The notes below the pieces were generated by a model. That model did not search any database, was not told where the DNA came from, and was given only the letters and a program-made list of their open reading frames with translations. From Liopterus haemorrhoidalis (lineage: Eukaryota; Arthropoda; Insecta; Coleoptera; Dytiscidae), in contig OZ020611.1 in NCBI GenBank assembly GCA_963971575.1, positions 180,546,071 through 180,610,070 of the forward strand: DNA of 64,000 bases, read 5' to 3'. Made by a program: the position numbers and the translations under genes. Position 1 is the first letter of the stretch; every line of letters starts with the position of its first letter. This document shows, piece after piece, positions 35,138-45,171 of the stretch.

Positions 35138-36339
35138 TGTTCGCGCCAGTCGCTCGAATTATTAATATTTAAATGAGGGGGTTCATCCCAACATTAGTTT
35201 TAGTGGAGGTACCATATAACACTCGTACCGAACGTGTCGTGTTAATATTAACGAATGTATGTTGCATATACATCGTCTCCTGTCTTAGTATATCGTAGTT
35301 GCTCATTTCGCATCTTCTGACCGCTAAGTATCGTGCTTCTTTAAGCAGAGAATTAGTCTTGTTCTACTTCAATTTGTTATTTCTTTTTTTTTGTTGTTGT
35401 CCTGAATGCATTTTACGCATACATTCACATTTGTGTGTGATAGTACATTTCCCGAATATACGGTGTGAACTTGTGAACTCGATCGTGGCTGTGTGTCCAA
35501 ACTCTCCGTTCCAGATCTGGTGTATTACGAAGCCTACAGCATCTCAAAGGGCCCTTTGCTACGTAACGTTTCAACCACTAGTTAAATCCATCAACCTGTA
35601 TACAGGGTGTTTGTTTGACATGCCGCACCTCGAATCACTCCTTTATTTTAAGAGATAGAAAAAATTCTTCAAAAGAAAAGTTAAACTAGACAAAAGGGTC
35701 CACTTAAGGAATATAATAAGAATTCAGCATCACTTCCAGTTTAAACGGAAATTGTTTCAACTTTTTATCTAGCATAAGGAATTGGTAATTTTCTTTTCTC
35801 GAAAGTACATTAAATCAGCTTCACAAGGATGGCAAAATATCATACTTTAATTTTAACCATTTCAAAATGGCGACTATTTATTTACAAAATAATAAATAAC
35901 ATTTATATTTAATATGAAAAAAGTACCGATTTATATTTAATAAAGTAAGAAAAAAATAAATAAAGTACCGATTCCCTATGCTAGATAAAAAAGTTAAAAC
36001 AATTTCTGCTGAAACCGGAAGTGATGCCGAATTCCTATTATATTTCTTAAGTGGGCGCTTTTGTCTAGTTTAACTTTTCTTCTGAAGAATTTGTTGAATT
36101 TATGAAAATAAAGGAGTTATTCAGGGTGCTGCATTTCAAACAAACACCCTGTATAACCAATCCCATCTCCAGCATTCTACAATCGCGTGAGATTGCACCC
36201 AATAAAGTCCATTCGCTTAATTTTGCGTTTTTCATTCAGATCGTGAGTCCTGCCTTACGATTGTTGCGAACTTGCTCCTCAGAATAGACAACTGGTCAAT
36301 GTCTCCGTCTCGGAACATAGCTGGGCTCCGCATTTAACA
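35138..36339 (+). mobile_element. Probable solo LTR (gypsy-like)
   Basis: Begins TGTTCGCGCC and ends CATTTAACA, giving the TGTT...AACA ends usual for LTRs, and interrupts a repeat whose uninterrupted form is at 18980-19440. Flanking CATA (35134-35137) and GATA (36340-36343) could be a 4-bp duplication with one change. A polyadenylation signal AATAAA lies near 36200. Without the TIR element inside it the LTR is about 650 bp. No second LTR or pol sequence is near. Family is inferred only from duplication length. Confidence 0.55.
35603..36151. mobile_element. TIR element with long arms, TACAGGGTGT type
   Basis: 549 bp with inverted arms of about 190 bp. Both ends read CAGGGTGTTTGTTTGA and share further in AGTTAAACTAGACAAAAG, CATCACTTCC and TTTATCTAGCATA. 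Flanked by TA on both sides. No ORF. It lies within the putative solo LTR. Confidence 0.8.
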
Positions 36340-36480
36340 GATATCATACTAAAAATAGTCGTAACTTTATGTAGCCATTTTAATTCGTGGACATCCATCG
36401 AAATCTCGAAATGTCAAAATCGGTATGTCGAAATCGGTAAAAAGAACAAATGTATACTCCCCTCGTACATACAAAGAAAT

Positions 36481-37347
36481 TGGCGCAGTAGTAAAACTGT
36501 TCAATAGCATCAAAATATCGTTCCTAATCGAAAATAACTTTTCCCCGCCGTAAAAACTTTTCAGGAGAAGATCAGAAAAATGGAAATTGTAAAACGAAGT
36601 ATGACTCGCCAAAATTGTATTATCGAAGCGGCTCGCGATATTTAAGGTTGTCGACCTCTGATATACAATATTAAAATATATTTTTTTATGCATGCGGTAT
36701 ATTTTAAATTTAATTTAAATCATGTTTGAGTATGAATACAGTATGTTATATTTCTATAACTGAATAAAATATGACTCTGAAAAAAATATATTACATTTTT
36801 AATAAATTTTATATTTTACTAAAAATATATGAAACCATATTAACATGACGCGTAATATAGAATAACGTACCCCAGGTATCTGTTTGTTATTAATATTCAT
36901 ATGAATATAATAACAAACAGATAAATATGAATTATACTCTTCCAATATATATTTATTAAATCAAATCTATGGAAAGTTGACTTTTTACAATAAAATTGCG
37001 GGGAAACAAATTTAAATTCTAAAGAAACTTTCATTAAAAATTTTAAACACCATTTAAACAAGCATTGTGCAGCATAAAAATGAGTTATAAAATATCGCTA
37101 TAAAGATTCATTTAAATTATTCTTTTTTTACGTACATAAAACTATTAAAAACTACGTTTCAAATTATTAAGCAAACGTAAAAATATGCGATATTTTATAG
37201 TGCTAGGAACCGAAACTGGTTTATCGAGTAACCCTGTGCCAAATACCCAGCTGCAGATATCCGGTTCTAGATACCCGGTTTCAAATTTTTAAATACCGTT
37301 TCTAGTGTTTTGGGCATATTTTGGGCATACCTACACCCAAAATATGT
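36481..37347. other. No gene recognised
   Basis: A+T-rich. 37228-37300 has degenerate GATATCCGGTTCTAGATACC units resembling those at 40967-41055. Confidence 0.4.
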
Positions 37348-37494
37348 TTATAAAGGTTTACGGAAATTTCGCCCCCACATTTCGCCCACCACATTTCGCC
37401 CCCACATTTCACCCCTCTACATTTCGCCCCTCGGATATTTCGCCCCCGGATATTTCGCCCCCAACACATTTCGCTCCCCGGATATTTCGCCCTC

Positions 37495-37502
<8 letters not shown>

Positions 37503-37538
<36 letters not shown>

Positions 37539-37896
37539 TTCCTACAACTCCTCAAGAGGAGCAAAGGGCCTCAATAAAGCATCTCTATCTGGTGCGGTTC
37601 TGGGCTAGATCTTGATTTCGCCCCACGACTTTCCCATGTCTCGCAATTCTTTCTCCACTGTGCGCCTCTATGTGTTCTTCGGTCGTCCGATCCTCCTTTT
37701 TCCTTGCGGATTCCAGTGAAGCCTGTCTGGTTATGTTGTCTGAGTCTCGCCTAAGTATGTGTCCCAACCATTACTATTTGCGCAAGCGTATCTCATTTCC
37801 GATCTCTGACTGTTTTGTTATTCGCCATAGTTCTTCGTTGCTTATGGTGTCAGGCCAATGGATTCCCATTATCCTTCTTAAACATTTATTAACAAA
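37503..37896 (-). mobile_element. 5'-truncated non-LTR 3' end with (TA)n tail
   Basis: The minus strand encodes the tail of a non-LTR reverse transcriptase: GHILRRDSDNITRQASLE, KEDRTTEEHIEA, QNRTR and CFIEALCSS (37540-37770), then a (TA)n tail at 37503-37535. The 13-bp repeat CCCTCGAGATATA occurs at 37490-37502 and 37897-37909, the target duplication. This is a classic target-primed insertion into the left arm of the foldback element. Confidence 0.8.
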
Positions 37897-38402
37897 CCCT
37901 CGAGATATAATATAAGTAATTTAGCCGCACGTTCATTGTTACCAACTGGAGTAGTGGCTACTTAACTGTCTGAAGAAATGAACTGTGACAGGAAAATTTG
38001 GACTTGTACGGGGGTCAGCAATATTTACCCAACAAAAGCGAATAATTTGAACTTATATAGGGATCGGAAATTTTTTTGTTACAATATTGAGATTCTTTGA
38101 CTTATACAGAGGTCGTGGCCCTTTTACTTACATATTCAAGGAATTTGGACTTGTACAGTATTTACCAAAATTTCGTCTATATTTTTCATAATTTTGCTTA
38201 ATATTTTATGGATAGTCAACTTAATCTGAAACAGACGTGGAGATCTGGAGGTACCCTAATCGCTTGTAAAAAAGTTTTACAATTTTATTTTGATCACAAC
38301 TATGTGCTTCTACTAAACTTTCCGTCCTGCAATAAACATTTACCAAGCAAAGGTTTGGGGTAATAAAAATATTGCCGTTTTGTTAACAATTAAAAATATG
38401 TA

Positions 38403-38929
38403 CAGTCGATTCCGCTTAATCGGGACACATCGGGACTAGTGCATATTGTCCCGATTAAGCGGCTGGCCCAATTATTCGAAGTTTCAGAAAAATTAAGGGA
38501 GTTTTTTTATAAGTATTTTATTTGATAAATTGCAGAAAAATAAAACAAGTCACAAAACTATACGTAGGTCTACATATGTATATATTAAAAAATTATATAC
38601 GTACTAAATCCAATGCTTTCAAATGTGTCAAATCCTTTATTGGCATCCCGGTAAGGGTAATGTCAGTGAGTCACTACACTAAATTTACGTTAACTCGACA
38701 ACAAAAACCACGCTTATACATAAAGATGTCAAAGTGAATCCCCACTCCAACATGAATTCTCGGCGCCACGGGAGTTCACAGGATTACTGTCCCGATTAAA
38801 CGGAATATTGTCCCGAAAAAGCGAAATAAATTTACGATATTTCCTCGGTTTTGTTTCTGTTCTTTAGGATTTGTCCCTAATAAGCGGCTGTCCCGATTAA
38901 CCGGTGTCCTGATTAAGCGGAATCGACTG
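38403..38929. mobile_element. pogo/Tigger-like MITE in the foldback spacer
   Basis: 527 bp flanked by TA (38401-38402, 38930-38931). The ends are inverted copies reading CAGTCGATTCCGCTTAATCG, extended by GGACAC at left and GGACAC in the inverse of the right end. Subterminal TCCCGATTAAGCGG repeats lie at both ends. A 71-codon + frame (38522-38737) has no recognisable transposase motif. Confidence 0.85.
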
Positions 38930-39551
38930 TATTTCTGCCAATTTGCTAAAATCTATAACTAGATGTTTTATTGCTCTTTTGGAAAATTTCTGTAGAATCT
39001 GTCAAAAATAGAGTACGGAAAATTTAGTTAGTGACTAGCTCTTGTGTAGTAAACATCACCTAATAATTATAGCTATACCATACAATATACAAGTATAACT
39101 AATAATAAAACTTGTAAATTGTACCTGAATCTCAAAAAATAAATAATTAAAAATATATATCTGGTTATTTGTTATTTCATTTTAATATACATATTTTTAG
39201 ATTTAAAGTTTACAAGTAAGTACAGTAGCACTTAAGGTGGTTGAAATGTTGGTAAACACTGTACAAGTTCAAATTTTCAAATTTGTAGAGGAAATGTTCG
39301 TAAAAACTGTACAAGTCCAAATTGTTCCAAATTGTTGTTAAATACATTACAAGTTTTTTTATTCGAGTTTGTTGAGGATATGTTGCAAACACTGTATAAA
39401 TTCAAATTAGTAAAAGGTTGACCTCTGTATAAGTCCAAGAATCTCAATTCTCTCAATCCCTGTACAAGTTCAAATTATTCATTTTGTTGGGTAAATATTG
39501 TTGTCCAAATTTCCTTGTCACACACAGTTCACTTCTCCAGTCAGTCAAATA

Positions 39552-39807
39552 TAGGTTGACCATTTTCTTAAAAAGGCAATGCGGGACGGAGCAAAAAAAA
39601 GGTCCTCACCTCCCAAAATCCAAGTGAAGAGCAAAAAAAAAGGTTCTCGCCTCCCAAATCCAAGTGAAGAGCAAAAAAATGAAATTCAAAATTAAAATGC
39701 GGGACAAAATGTTAAAATGCGGGACTTTTGCGGGACGCATCTTAATGCGGAACAAAATATTAAAATTCGGGACAGTCCCGCAAAATGCGGGACGAATGGT
39801 CACCCTA
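39552..39807. mobile_element. hAT MITE (TAGGGTGACCA type) in the right arm
   Basis: 256 bp with ends TAGGTTGACCATTT and, in inverse, TAGGGTGACCATTCGTCCCG, flanked by the perfect 8-bp duplication GTCAAATA (39544-39551, 39808-39815). Inside are two units CCTCCCAAA-TCCAAGTGAAG + AGCAAAAAAAAAGG that also occur in the MITE at 48284-48540, followed by AAAATGCGGGAC repeats. Confidence 0.88.
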
Positions 39808-40079
39808 GTCAAATAGCCACTGCTCCAGTTGGTTAGAGTAAACGTGCAGCTAAATTACTTATAATATATCTCGGGGGCGAAATGTGTAGGGGGTGAAATA
39901 TCCAGGGAGCGAAATGTCCAGAGGCGAAATGTGGAGGGGTGAAATATGGGGGGCGATATATGGGGGGCGAAATGTGGGGGGGCGAAGTTTCCGGATCCCC
40001 TTATAACATGAATCAACAGGACTATTTGATCAGATTAAAGTTGCGAAAAATATCGATATAATTATTATTATTTTTAATT

Positions 40080-40400
40080 TAATGTGATATCAAAAGAAAG
40101 CATAGAATCTTAAGACGTAGAATGAGGAACGAAAGTCAGTTTTTATTTAATTTCTGTCTTTTAATAATTTTTTTCCAAAAATGTGCTAAAAAAACTTTTG
40201 TCTCACATTTTATAATCCAGGATGGTTAATCTAAAAACCTGAAAAATTCTGAGCAGTGCACATTAATGTGAACAGGATAGTACAATAGTACAACAGGAAT
40301 TTTTTATCAGATTCAATTTTCGGAAGATAACGCATTTTTAGTGTTTTTCTCAAAATTAATTATTTTTTAGTTCATGGTTAAATTATGGCTAATAATGTTA
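40080..40400 (-). repeat. Family R29 repeat, minus copy
   Basis: The reverse complement carries ATGCGTTATCTTCCGAAAA, AATTCCTGTTGTACTATTG, AGAATTTTTCAGGTTTTTAG, ACCATCCTGG and GTGAGACAAAAGTTTTT, in the same order as 29095-29290. Confidence 0.65.
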
Positions 40401-41479
40401 TATATATTTTTTTATTTTATGGCTAAGGTGGTGTACGTCTGTTTTTGACATTATAAATATAATAAAATTGTAGCAACTGACAATAGACTTCGGCTGCGAG
40501 CTACTATGTAATTCAAGTTGCGTAGCGTTCATGTGTGAAAGCTCCGACCATTATTATATTTCATAACATACGTTTCTGAAATCGTTCTTATTAATTGAAT
40601 GAAATCTTGATACAAAACAAAAGGAGAAAAAAATTGTTATTTAAATTTTTTTGTGACGAAACTTATTTAAATTAACTTAAAAAAAAAAATAAACGAAAGT
40701 TCTTAGTACTCAAATTATCCAATAAAACGGATTATAATAAAACTGTTGATTTTGATGTGATTATAGAAAAATATTGTCCTAGACAACTAACATTCTGTTG
40801 GCTTCTTACACTTATTAAATACCTACAAAACTGGAAAATATGTGAAAATTCACGCTTCATATCTCTTTTCTTTGCTCATCACTTCATTTATTCATTTGTA
40901 TTCGTAGTTTTGCTTGTCACTTCCATACGTATTTGTTCTTCACTTTTTTTGAGAATATGCAGTTCTGCATAGCCGGTTCCGAATATCCGTTTCCGGATAC
41001 AAATCAATTCCAATAATCCGGTTCCGATTACCCAGTTCTGGATAGCTGATTCTAAGGTTAGATATTCGAAACCAAGTAAATCCAGTTTAGTTATGGTTAA
41101 TTTCTGACAGCTATAATATTCTTCCAACAAATAAGCTGCATGCATTTCTCTTTTTCTTATTTTGTTTTATCATTCCACAAAAAATGTAATTCTTTTAAAA
41201 ACACTGTTTTCCAAATGATAATTATCAAGCATGATTCTAAAATCACAATTTTTTTGTAATATTCGATGTTATTAGACAGTGTATTGATAGAGTGATTAAT
41301 TAATTACAGTACATTAGCAACACTGCTGTATATGGTTGGTGGTGTAGAAAGTTTGCGTGGCACGCGAGCAACCCAGATTCACACCCTTGTCGGCATTTTT
41401 CCTTCATCGGTAAATTAAGATTCATTTTGGTGGAATTCTATTGCGTTTTGTTACTTAGGATACTCTTCCTACACGTGTA
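40401..41479. other. No gene; degenerate CCGGTTCCGGATA repeats
   Basis: 40967-41055 carries degenerate CCGGTTCCGAATATCCG units. 41338-41400 (GTGTAGAAAGTTTGCGTGGC ... CAGATTCACACCC) looks like a decayed tRNA-type SINE head. No gene. Confidence 0.4.
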
Positions 41480-42334
41480 CAGGATGTTACAATATAGAGG
41501 GAACACGATTTTTCTCTGATGTGTATGGGGATACATAAAATAGTTCAATTGAAGTATGTAGTATTTAAGTAGGCTGTATTAAATCTTGTCAAATTAAAGA
41601 AAAGGTCAATTGTAATACTGCTGTTTGATAAAAAAATTGTTTCAGTGTCTAAGCATGCATAATTTTCACCGTTTTCGTAATAAAGTAATGTTTGTCAACA
41701 TAAACGAATGGCGGATCTAGGTTAATCGGAGGTATAATTAAATGCAAGTCGTTCAAAGCCAGCCTGAGCCAGCCAAACAACTCAACCACGATGACGACGA
41801 CGAGTCCAACTCCATCTACGACTACTTCTGGGTAGACCAAGCAGTAGTCCCCATGTGAACGGGGGAACACATCACCAACCTCATCGACTACCTGATGAGC
41901 AACCTCCGCCAAGCGGCAGGTTCAAGGCAATCCTGGCCCGCACGGGGTGGACGGGAGGTTTTCCCAACTCCTCTGGAACATTTAATTAGAAATTCTTAAT
42001 ATAACTTATAACTATTTAATAAATTTTGTGGTTAAAACCAGGAGTTGTTTTCTATCAAACCACCCACGTGTGTAACAATATCTAAATAAGGATTAATTTT
42101 AAACGTGGGTGTGAGTTATACGCTTTTTCAAAGATAATGTAATATAGCCTTTTTAGTATAATAATATACAGGAGGTTCTATTAAAAAAGTACCAATATAT
42201 CTCCTAAAATTGAAAATTTTAATTTTCAAGGTTCATGAAGCCTACCAAAAATATTCTACATTTCATTTGGACAATTTTGTTATCTCACAACGCATCAGAG
42301 AAAAATTGTGTTCCCTCTATCTTGTTACACCCTA
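41480..42334. mobile_element. TIR element with G+C-rich cargo
   Basis: 855 bp. The left end is CAGGATGTTACAATATAGAG and the right end in inverse is TAGGGTGTAACAAGATAGAG; both continue GGAACAC.ATTTTTCTCTGATG. Flanked by TA (41478-41479, 42335-42336). The ends resemble the TACAGGGTGT element at 35603-36151. The centre (41700-41990) is much richer in G+C than anything nearby and exon-like. Confidence 0.7.
41742..41999 (+). pseudogene. G+C-rich exon-like frame of unknown origin
   Basis: From ATG at 41742 the frame is open for 38 codons to a TGA (41856-41858) and then for a further 46 codons to TAA at 41997. Codon third positions are mostly C or G, unlike any chance frame in this A+T-rich window. 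The product would be acidic (HDDDDESNSIYDYFWVDQAV), then EHITNLIDYLMSNLRQAAG, and an Arg/Gly/Pro-rich end. An AATAAA signal follows at 42018-42023. I do not recognise the family. The stop suggests a dead capture or processed fragment, but a frame break in an intact exon is not excluded. Confidence 0.45.
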
Positions 42335-42336
42335 TA

Positions 42337-42849
42337 TATTCATCAGAAGTGTCATCCAAGAAGTATTGGTAACTCTTATAATGTCCATTCCTCGTCAAAC
42401 GAAGGCATTGTCGGTATAGGGAAAATAATGAAAACGAAGCGATAAGATTATTGACAATTTTGATGCTAGACAGCTGCCTTCTTTGTTTGTTATTACGTGC
42501 GTCGAGCCAGTTTTTGTAGGTGTGCGCCTTGTGCCTTCACTTGGCAATATTGCTAGTTAGTACTTTCCGTTGCCTTCGAGGTTTGAAATCTCTTCTTACA
42601 TTTCCTGTGAACGAGTTACATTCGTAAGGAAGGGGAAAGGTATATTTCTAAGTTAGAATTTAAACTCACTGGCCCATAAACTAACTCTTTCAACAAAAAT
42701 TTTCTTGAGAAATTCCGAATGAATAAACAAAATGAATGAAAGTAAAATTTAAATCAAAAGTTCAGTGGTTTCAATAATTTCCTCCAAGTACACAAAACAA
42801 AAAGTAAATAAAAATGTAAAATAAACTCGGTTTAAACACCCTTAAAAAT
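42337..42849. other. No gene recognised
   Basis: Mixed A+T-rich sequence with a slightly richer patch at 42480-42600. No motif. Confidence 0.4.
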
Positions 42850-43016
42850 TAAAACAAACGCTTAAAAGCGGTGAAATAAAAAATCATGTACAAAAATCGT
42901 GTGATTTACGAAGTGTTGTGGCGGTTTCCAGATAACGGCAGGTTTAAAACCACAAATTACAAGTTTCTCATACAAAACTAACAATTTGAAATAAAATTAG
43001 CGACAATTTATAGAGT

Positions 43017-44004
43017 TAAAGCTAGCTCCATATTTGCAGGGGATTCGTTCGACTGCTTGCTGCTAATACGAAAACCGTGAATACATGTTGGTAAAATGTA
43101 AAGACTTATAGGACATAGGTTCCAAGGATATAAAAAAAAAGATAAATGATTACAAAATCTACTTTGACAAATCAAAACGTCATTGTTATCAAGTTTAGAT
43201 ATTGGCTTAAAGAATTTCCGCCTTCAACAGATTCTTTAAACCAGATTGACATTCAGAAGTTTCTTCGTTAATTTTTGATATGAAAATCAGACTTCTTTCC
43301 ATGGATGGATCAATTTTCACAAAAGTCACAAAGGTCATTAGCAAGTCTTTATCCTTGCTAAGATTCTTTAGTTAATATCATGTCTTCCAAGCTAGTTACG
43401 GATTCTTCTTGCACCGGGTCTTGAGCAAAAGTTCTAAGTCATCTAAACATCACTCAAGTCTTCATCTTGAGATTCAATTATCTCCTAGTAATGAAACTAT
43501 TGAAATTTTTCTAAACCATATCATTCAGGCGCGCACAGAAAAAAATGGTCTGGGGTCCATACCGGAAATATATCCATAAAATAATACAAATTTATTTATT
43601 TATTTTTTGCTAAGGTGAACTTATATATTAATTTAATTTTGATTGTAATTTAGTTTTTATTAAAAAAAGGTGATTTTTAATATTAATTACTCAGTTTTTA
43701 TTAAATAAGTATATGATTTTTCCATTCCTGGGGGGTCCGGATCCATGTTATATGGGATCTGAAGAATATTTTCGTTTATTGAATCGAAAGTGTCGTCATT
43801 ATTGCCCGGAGTTAAACCAGCTCTTAAAACTTCTTTTCATTTTTAACAACATGTAGGGGTATTTCATAAACTAAATTTGTAGTTCGCACGACTCATGAAT
43901 TATGAATTTATCAGCAGCGAATAATGAAGACATTCACAAATAATTTCTTCGCGAATACCGAAACCGCGAAGAGAGAACCCTTGAACGAGATTTTACTGTA
44001 TATC
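43017..44004. other. Insertion 1 in the M copy (Tigger-like traces)
   Basis: 43045-43100 (GGGGATTCGTTCGACTG, AATACGAAAACCGTGAATAC) and 43950-44000 (CGCGAATACCGAAACCGCGA, then the end GAGATTTTACTG/TA) have the wording of Tigger-type MITE ends. The left boundary is unclear. The 0.8 kb between has no readable frame. Confidence 0.4.
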
Positions 44005-44262
44005 AAAATATATATTTTGCGATTTTTTTTCTATCTAGTAGGACATGTTTTATTATAAAAAGAAGTTGCTGTAAAAATGTTATCGTTCAATAACTAAAAA
44101 TAGGTATCGTATTTTTTGAATATATTTTTTATAAAATTTATAATAGTTTTAATTAATTATGAATAGATAGTTTTGAACAGAATTGTTCAAATAATACGTC
44201 AAAAAACATTCTATATGATTGTTAATAGTTCAGAACCTTTGTCGAATCGTCAGATATTATAT

Positions 44263-44974
44263 ACACAGTGGCGTATTAAGGGGAGGGGAGCAAATTTAAG
44301 ATAATCGTATCACAATATCACTTATGAATTTTAAAACAGATAGGCTATTTTTTATTATAATCAGTATTTTAATGGGAAATGCATATTCCTCTGTTCCCCG
44401 TGATTTTCGGGTTTTCGTAGATATGATTAAGAAATCTTATAGCGTCACTCATTAGTCTGTCCGGTAGAAATTGTGGCCAAACGGCTGGATCTAGTGATTC
44501 GATATTTAACATGCGTATACTACCCTTTGACTGTAAAAAAAATGTTTGCAATTTTTTGTATCCAATGAACGATTTTACGTGTATTAATTGTCACATATTT
44601 TTAATTATAAAGAATTAAATTAACGTATTTTTTTTTTTTTTTTGTGTACGATATTTTTGTCAATATCATACAGCATAGGTGTCAAACTCACTTAGGTTAC
44701 AGGCTATGTTTCATACAAAAGAATAATAATCTTCTAAAGGCTCTTTGAAAATTTTTAATTAACAAAAAAGGCAGAAGATAGCATATTTGACTTTTTCTAA
44801 ATATATATTTATTTTAAATAAGCAATATTTACTATTTTCGTTGAAGCTGACGGGTTACAAACAAATAAAATTCGGACCATTTGCGTCCCTCTTTGTCCCC
44901 TTCCCCTCCTTAAAGATTAGGATCATAAGTGCACCTCCTAAAGATTAGCCCTATATATGCCTTATACTATACAT
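44263..44974. other. Insertion 2 in the M copy
   Basis: Starts near CAGTGGCGTATTAAGGGG (44271), which looks like a hAT left end, and contains a second hAT-end-like GGTGTCAAACTCA near 44690. No matching right ends were found. A 60-codon minus frame (44369-44551) shows no motif. Confidence 0.4.
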
Positions 44975-45171
44975 AATGATAATATGGAATACCACTTGGT
45001 ACACGTGTGTTTTATGAAAATTAAATCATTTTGACCTGCACCACCTATTTGTGAACCGCTGCAGATTCAAGATTGCTACAAATTTAGCCTAAAAAATACA
45101 ATAACTCTAAGTAATTTGCACAATAAAATATAATAACTAAAAACATAATTGTAGAATGACGCTTTAAGCTG

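Larger units (their letters stand above)
34985..36480 (+). repeat. Family R19 copy split by a solo LTR
   Basis: The left half (34985-35137) matches GAAGCTTAAATA.GAAG, CGCTCCGCAC and the ACAG tract of the reference copy. The right half (36340-36480) matches CATACTAAAAATAG, CATCGAAATCTCGAAATGTC and AAAATCGGTATG. About 1.2 kb of unrelated sequence separates them. Confidence 0.75.
37348..40006. mobile_element. Foldback element with long tandem-repeat arms
   Basis: Long inverted arms at about 37348-38176 and 39241-40006. The outer part of each consists of CACATTTCGCCCC / GGATATTTCGCCC units, the middle of AAGTAATTTAGC.GCACGTT and CAACTGGAG.AGTGGCTA, and the inner part of TTGGACTTGTACAG units. TTATAA sits at both outer edges. 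Three later insertions (37503-37896, 38403-38929, 39552-39807) account for nearly half the length. No transposase frame. Superfamily unknown. The arm homology is plain to the eye. Confidence 0.8.

Noticed and set aside
35299..35658. 119-codon + strand open frame
   Set aside because: It lies in the putative solo LTR and runs into the TIR element; no motif, and composition is that of chance.
37370..37500. CRISPR-like short repeats (ATTTCGCCCC)
   Set aside because: The units are directly adjacent and degenerate with no unique spacers, and the context is an animal transposon.
37305..37615. Two + strand frames of 77 and 101 codons with FRPHIS-type repeats
   Set aside because: They are translations of the CACATTTCGCCCC units and the (TA)n tract, not proteins.
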